A DNA stretch of 8,074 bases, from NCBI GenBank assembly GCA_021789565.1, contig JAJYJL010000305.1, positions 1 through 8,074 on the forward strand, written 5' to 3'. This DNA comes from Acidobacteriota bacterium. GTDB lineage: Bacteria; Acidobacteriota; Terriglobia; UBA7540. Of this stretch, positions 6,809-8,074 are shown piece by piece (position 1 is the first letter of the stretch; each line of letters starts with the position of its first letter). The notes under the pieces were generated by a model. It searched no databases, had not been told where the DNA came from, and saw only the letters and a list, made by a program, of their open reading frames with translations. Made by a program: the position numbers and the translations under genes.

Positions 6809-6844
6809 GAGATTTTATGCATTGACATCGAAAGGAGATCCGAT
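6711..6844 (+). other. Gap between the dsr cluster and sat
   Basis: This is the only sizeable gap in the window. Most of it is covered by the small Cys-rich ORF; 6809-6830 holds a short AT-richer stretch with TTTTAT and TATGCA but no convincing -35/-10 pair. I see no terminator with a T-run. It could hold a weak promoter for sat, or sat may be read through from the dsr operon. Confidence 0.35.
6831..6837 (+). promoter_or_regulatory. Ribosome binding site of sat
   Basis: AAAGGAG lies 7 bases before the ATG at 6845, a strong Shine-Dalgarno that fixes the sat start. Confidence 0.75.
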
Positions 6845-8074
6845 ATGAGCAGACTCGTAGCACCCCACGGAAGTCCTGATCTGAAGCCGCTGCTTCTGAC
6901 TCAGGAGCAAAGGAAGGAGGAAGTCAAACGGGCCGCAGGCCTGAAGAAAATTCCTCTGACCAGCCGCGAAACCGGCGACTTGATCATGATGGGCATCGGC
7001 GCCTTCACGCCGCTCGACGGCTTTATGGGAAAAGACGACTGGAAGGCCTGCTGTGACCGCTTTGCATTGCCCAGCAGAAAAAATCTTTACTGGCCCATTC
7101 CAATCACGTTGTCCGCTACCGAAGAGTTAGCCAAATCCATTTCCATCGGCGAGGAAGTGGCCCTTTGGGACACCGAAACACAAGAGCTGATGGGAACTAT
7201 GAAAGTTACCGAGAAGTACAGGATCGACAAAGAACTTGAGTGCAAGGAAGTGTTCAAGACGGCAGATCCCGCGCACCCTGGTGTGCAGAAGGTCATGGAA
7301 CAGGCACCTGTTAACCTGGCTGGCCCCATCAAGGTTTTCTCCGAATCGTTTTTCCCGGAGGAGTTTAAAGGGATTTACCAGACCCCTGCGGATGCACGGA
7401 AGCTTTTTGCGGAACGGAACTGGAGTACGATTGCGGCGCTTCAACTTCGCAACCCCATGCACAACTCCCATGCTTATCTGGCGTGGATTGCCATTGAGGT
7501 CTGCGACGGTGTTTATGTGCATCAACTGCTTGGCAAGCTCAAGCCGGGTGATATCCCGGCTGATGTTCGTGTCCGGGCGATAGACGCGCTGGTCAACAAG
7601 TACTTTCGCAGAGATCGCGTGATCCAGGGCGGCTACCCGATGGAGATGCGGTATGCCGGGCCTCGTGAAGCGTTGCTGCATGCCGTGTTCCGGCAGAATT
7701 ATGGCTGCTCGCACCTGATTGTTGGGCGTGACCACGCCGGCGTGGGGAACTACTACGGCCCCTTTGACGCCCAGACGATTTTCCATGAGGTGCCGGCCGG
7801 AGCGCTTGCCATCCAGCCTCTGTGCATGGACTGGACGTTCTACTGCTTCGAATGCAAGAGCATGGCCTCGATGAAGACCTGCCCGCATGAGAGCAAGGCT
7901 GTCATTGACGACAACGGTAACTATAAGGGTGGCGCAAGGCTCCTTCTCTCCGGGACGCTGCTTCGCAAACTGATGAGCGAAGGAAAACCAGTCCCGCCAG
8001 AGTTTTCGAAGCCGGAAGTGATAGCCATTTTGAAGGAGTACTACGACAACCTTGAAGAAAAGGTGGAGGTGAAA
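6845..8074 (+). CDS. sat: Sulfate adenylyltransferase (ATP sulfurylase), 3' end cut by window edge
   Basis: The frame is open from the ATG to the window end, giving 410 residues without a stop, so probably only a few codons are missing. Sat interconverts sulfate plus ATP with APS plus pyrophosphate in the cytoplasm, either activating sulfate or making ATP from APS. An N-terminal PUA-like part (about 1-165) precedes the nucleotidyltransferase domain. Catalytic motifs are [10 protein letters not shown] (200-209), with the RN and the HxxH (H206, H209), [14 protein letters not shown] around 265-275, and GRDHAG (294-299). C334-x2-C337-x8-C346-P-H348 resembles the zinc site of bacterial dissimilatory-type enzymes. 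There is no APS-kinase domain within the visible part. In the first motif N207 and A210 stand where I expect Arg and Glu in many sulfate reducers. Its place beside dsr genes supports a dissimilatory role. Confidence 0.95.
   Translation, partial: MSRLVAPHGSPDLKPLLLTQEQRKEEVKRAAGLKKIPLTSRETGDLIMMGIGAFTPLDGFMGKDDWKACCDRFALPSRKNLYWPIPITLSATEELAKSISIGEEVALWDTETQELMGTMKVTEKYRIDKELECKEVFKTADPAHPGVQKVMEQAPVNLAGPIKVFSESFFPEEFKGIYQTPADARKLFAERNWSTIAALQLRNPMHNSHAYLAWIAIEVCDGVYVHQLLGKLKPGDIPADVRVRAIDALVNKYFRRDRVIQGGYPMEMRYAGPREALLHAVFRQNYGCSHLIVGRDHAGVGNYYGPFDAQTIFHEVPAGALAIQPLCMDWTFYCFECKSMASMKTCPHESKAVIDDNGNYKGGARLLLSGTLLRKLMSEGKPVPPEFSKPEVIAILKEYYDNLEEKVEVK

Noticed and set aside
7127..7888. Long open frame on the - strand (253 codons) opposite sat
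   Set aside because: It lies wholly opposite a gene with clear catalytic motifs, has no recognisable domain, and is typical of antisense frames in GC-rich coding DNA.

Overview
The window is almost entirely coding on the + strand. It carries the membrane electron-transfer part of a dissimilatory sulfite-reductase (Dsr) gene cluster followed by sulfate adenylyltransferase. The order is: 3' end of dsrM (1-110), dsrK (114-1733), dsrJ (1726-2121), dsrO (2118-2894), dsrP (2905-4149), a second NarI-like dsrM-type gene (4165-5106), a second dsrK-type gene (5103-6710), a possible 32-residue cysteine-rich ORF (6710-6808), and sat (6845 to the window edge). Up to the second dsrK the genes overlap by 4-8 bases or lie 3-15 bases apart, so they look like one translationally coupled operon. 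The only longer gap is the 134 bases before sat.

In known systems DsrMKJOP is a transmembrane complex. DsrM (b-type cytochrome) and DsrP (NrfD-type) exchange electrons with the quinone pool. DsrJ (triheme cytochrome c) and DsrO (16-Cys ferredoxin) face the periplasm. DsrK is the cytoplasmic HdrD-like subunit thought to act on the disulfide, persulfide or trisulfide of DsrC. Sat interconverts sulfate plus ATP with APS plus pyrophosphate. The window therefore belongs to a sulfate/sulfite reducer or to a sulfur oxidiser running the pathway in reverse. The genes that could settle direction (dsrAB type, dsrD, dsrL, aprBA, qmo) are outside it.

The periplasmic DsrJ and DsrO indicate an organism with a periplasm, unlike Gram-positive sulfate reducers that carry only DsrMK. 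The sequence is moderately GC-rich. The first DsrK and DsrP look to me, from memory, closest to the form found in purple sulfur bacteria and several uncultured lineages, whereas the second MK pair looks more like the paralogous DsrMK/Tmc-type pairs of sulfate reducers. The sequence alone does not fix the phylum.

The most notable points are: a complete MKJOP followed at once by a second, diverged MK pair; different cysteine patterns in the catalytic CCG domains of the two DsrK proteins; a probable loss of one haem-ligand histidine in the second DsrM; a Tat signal on DsrO with Arg-Lys instead of Arg-Arg; and the small Cys-rich ORF in the gap before sat. I saw no RNA genes, mobile elements, CRISPR arrays or long repeats.
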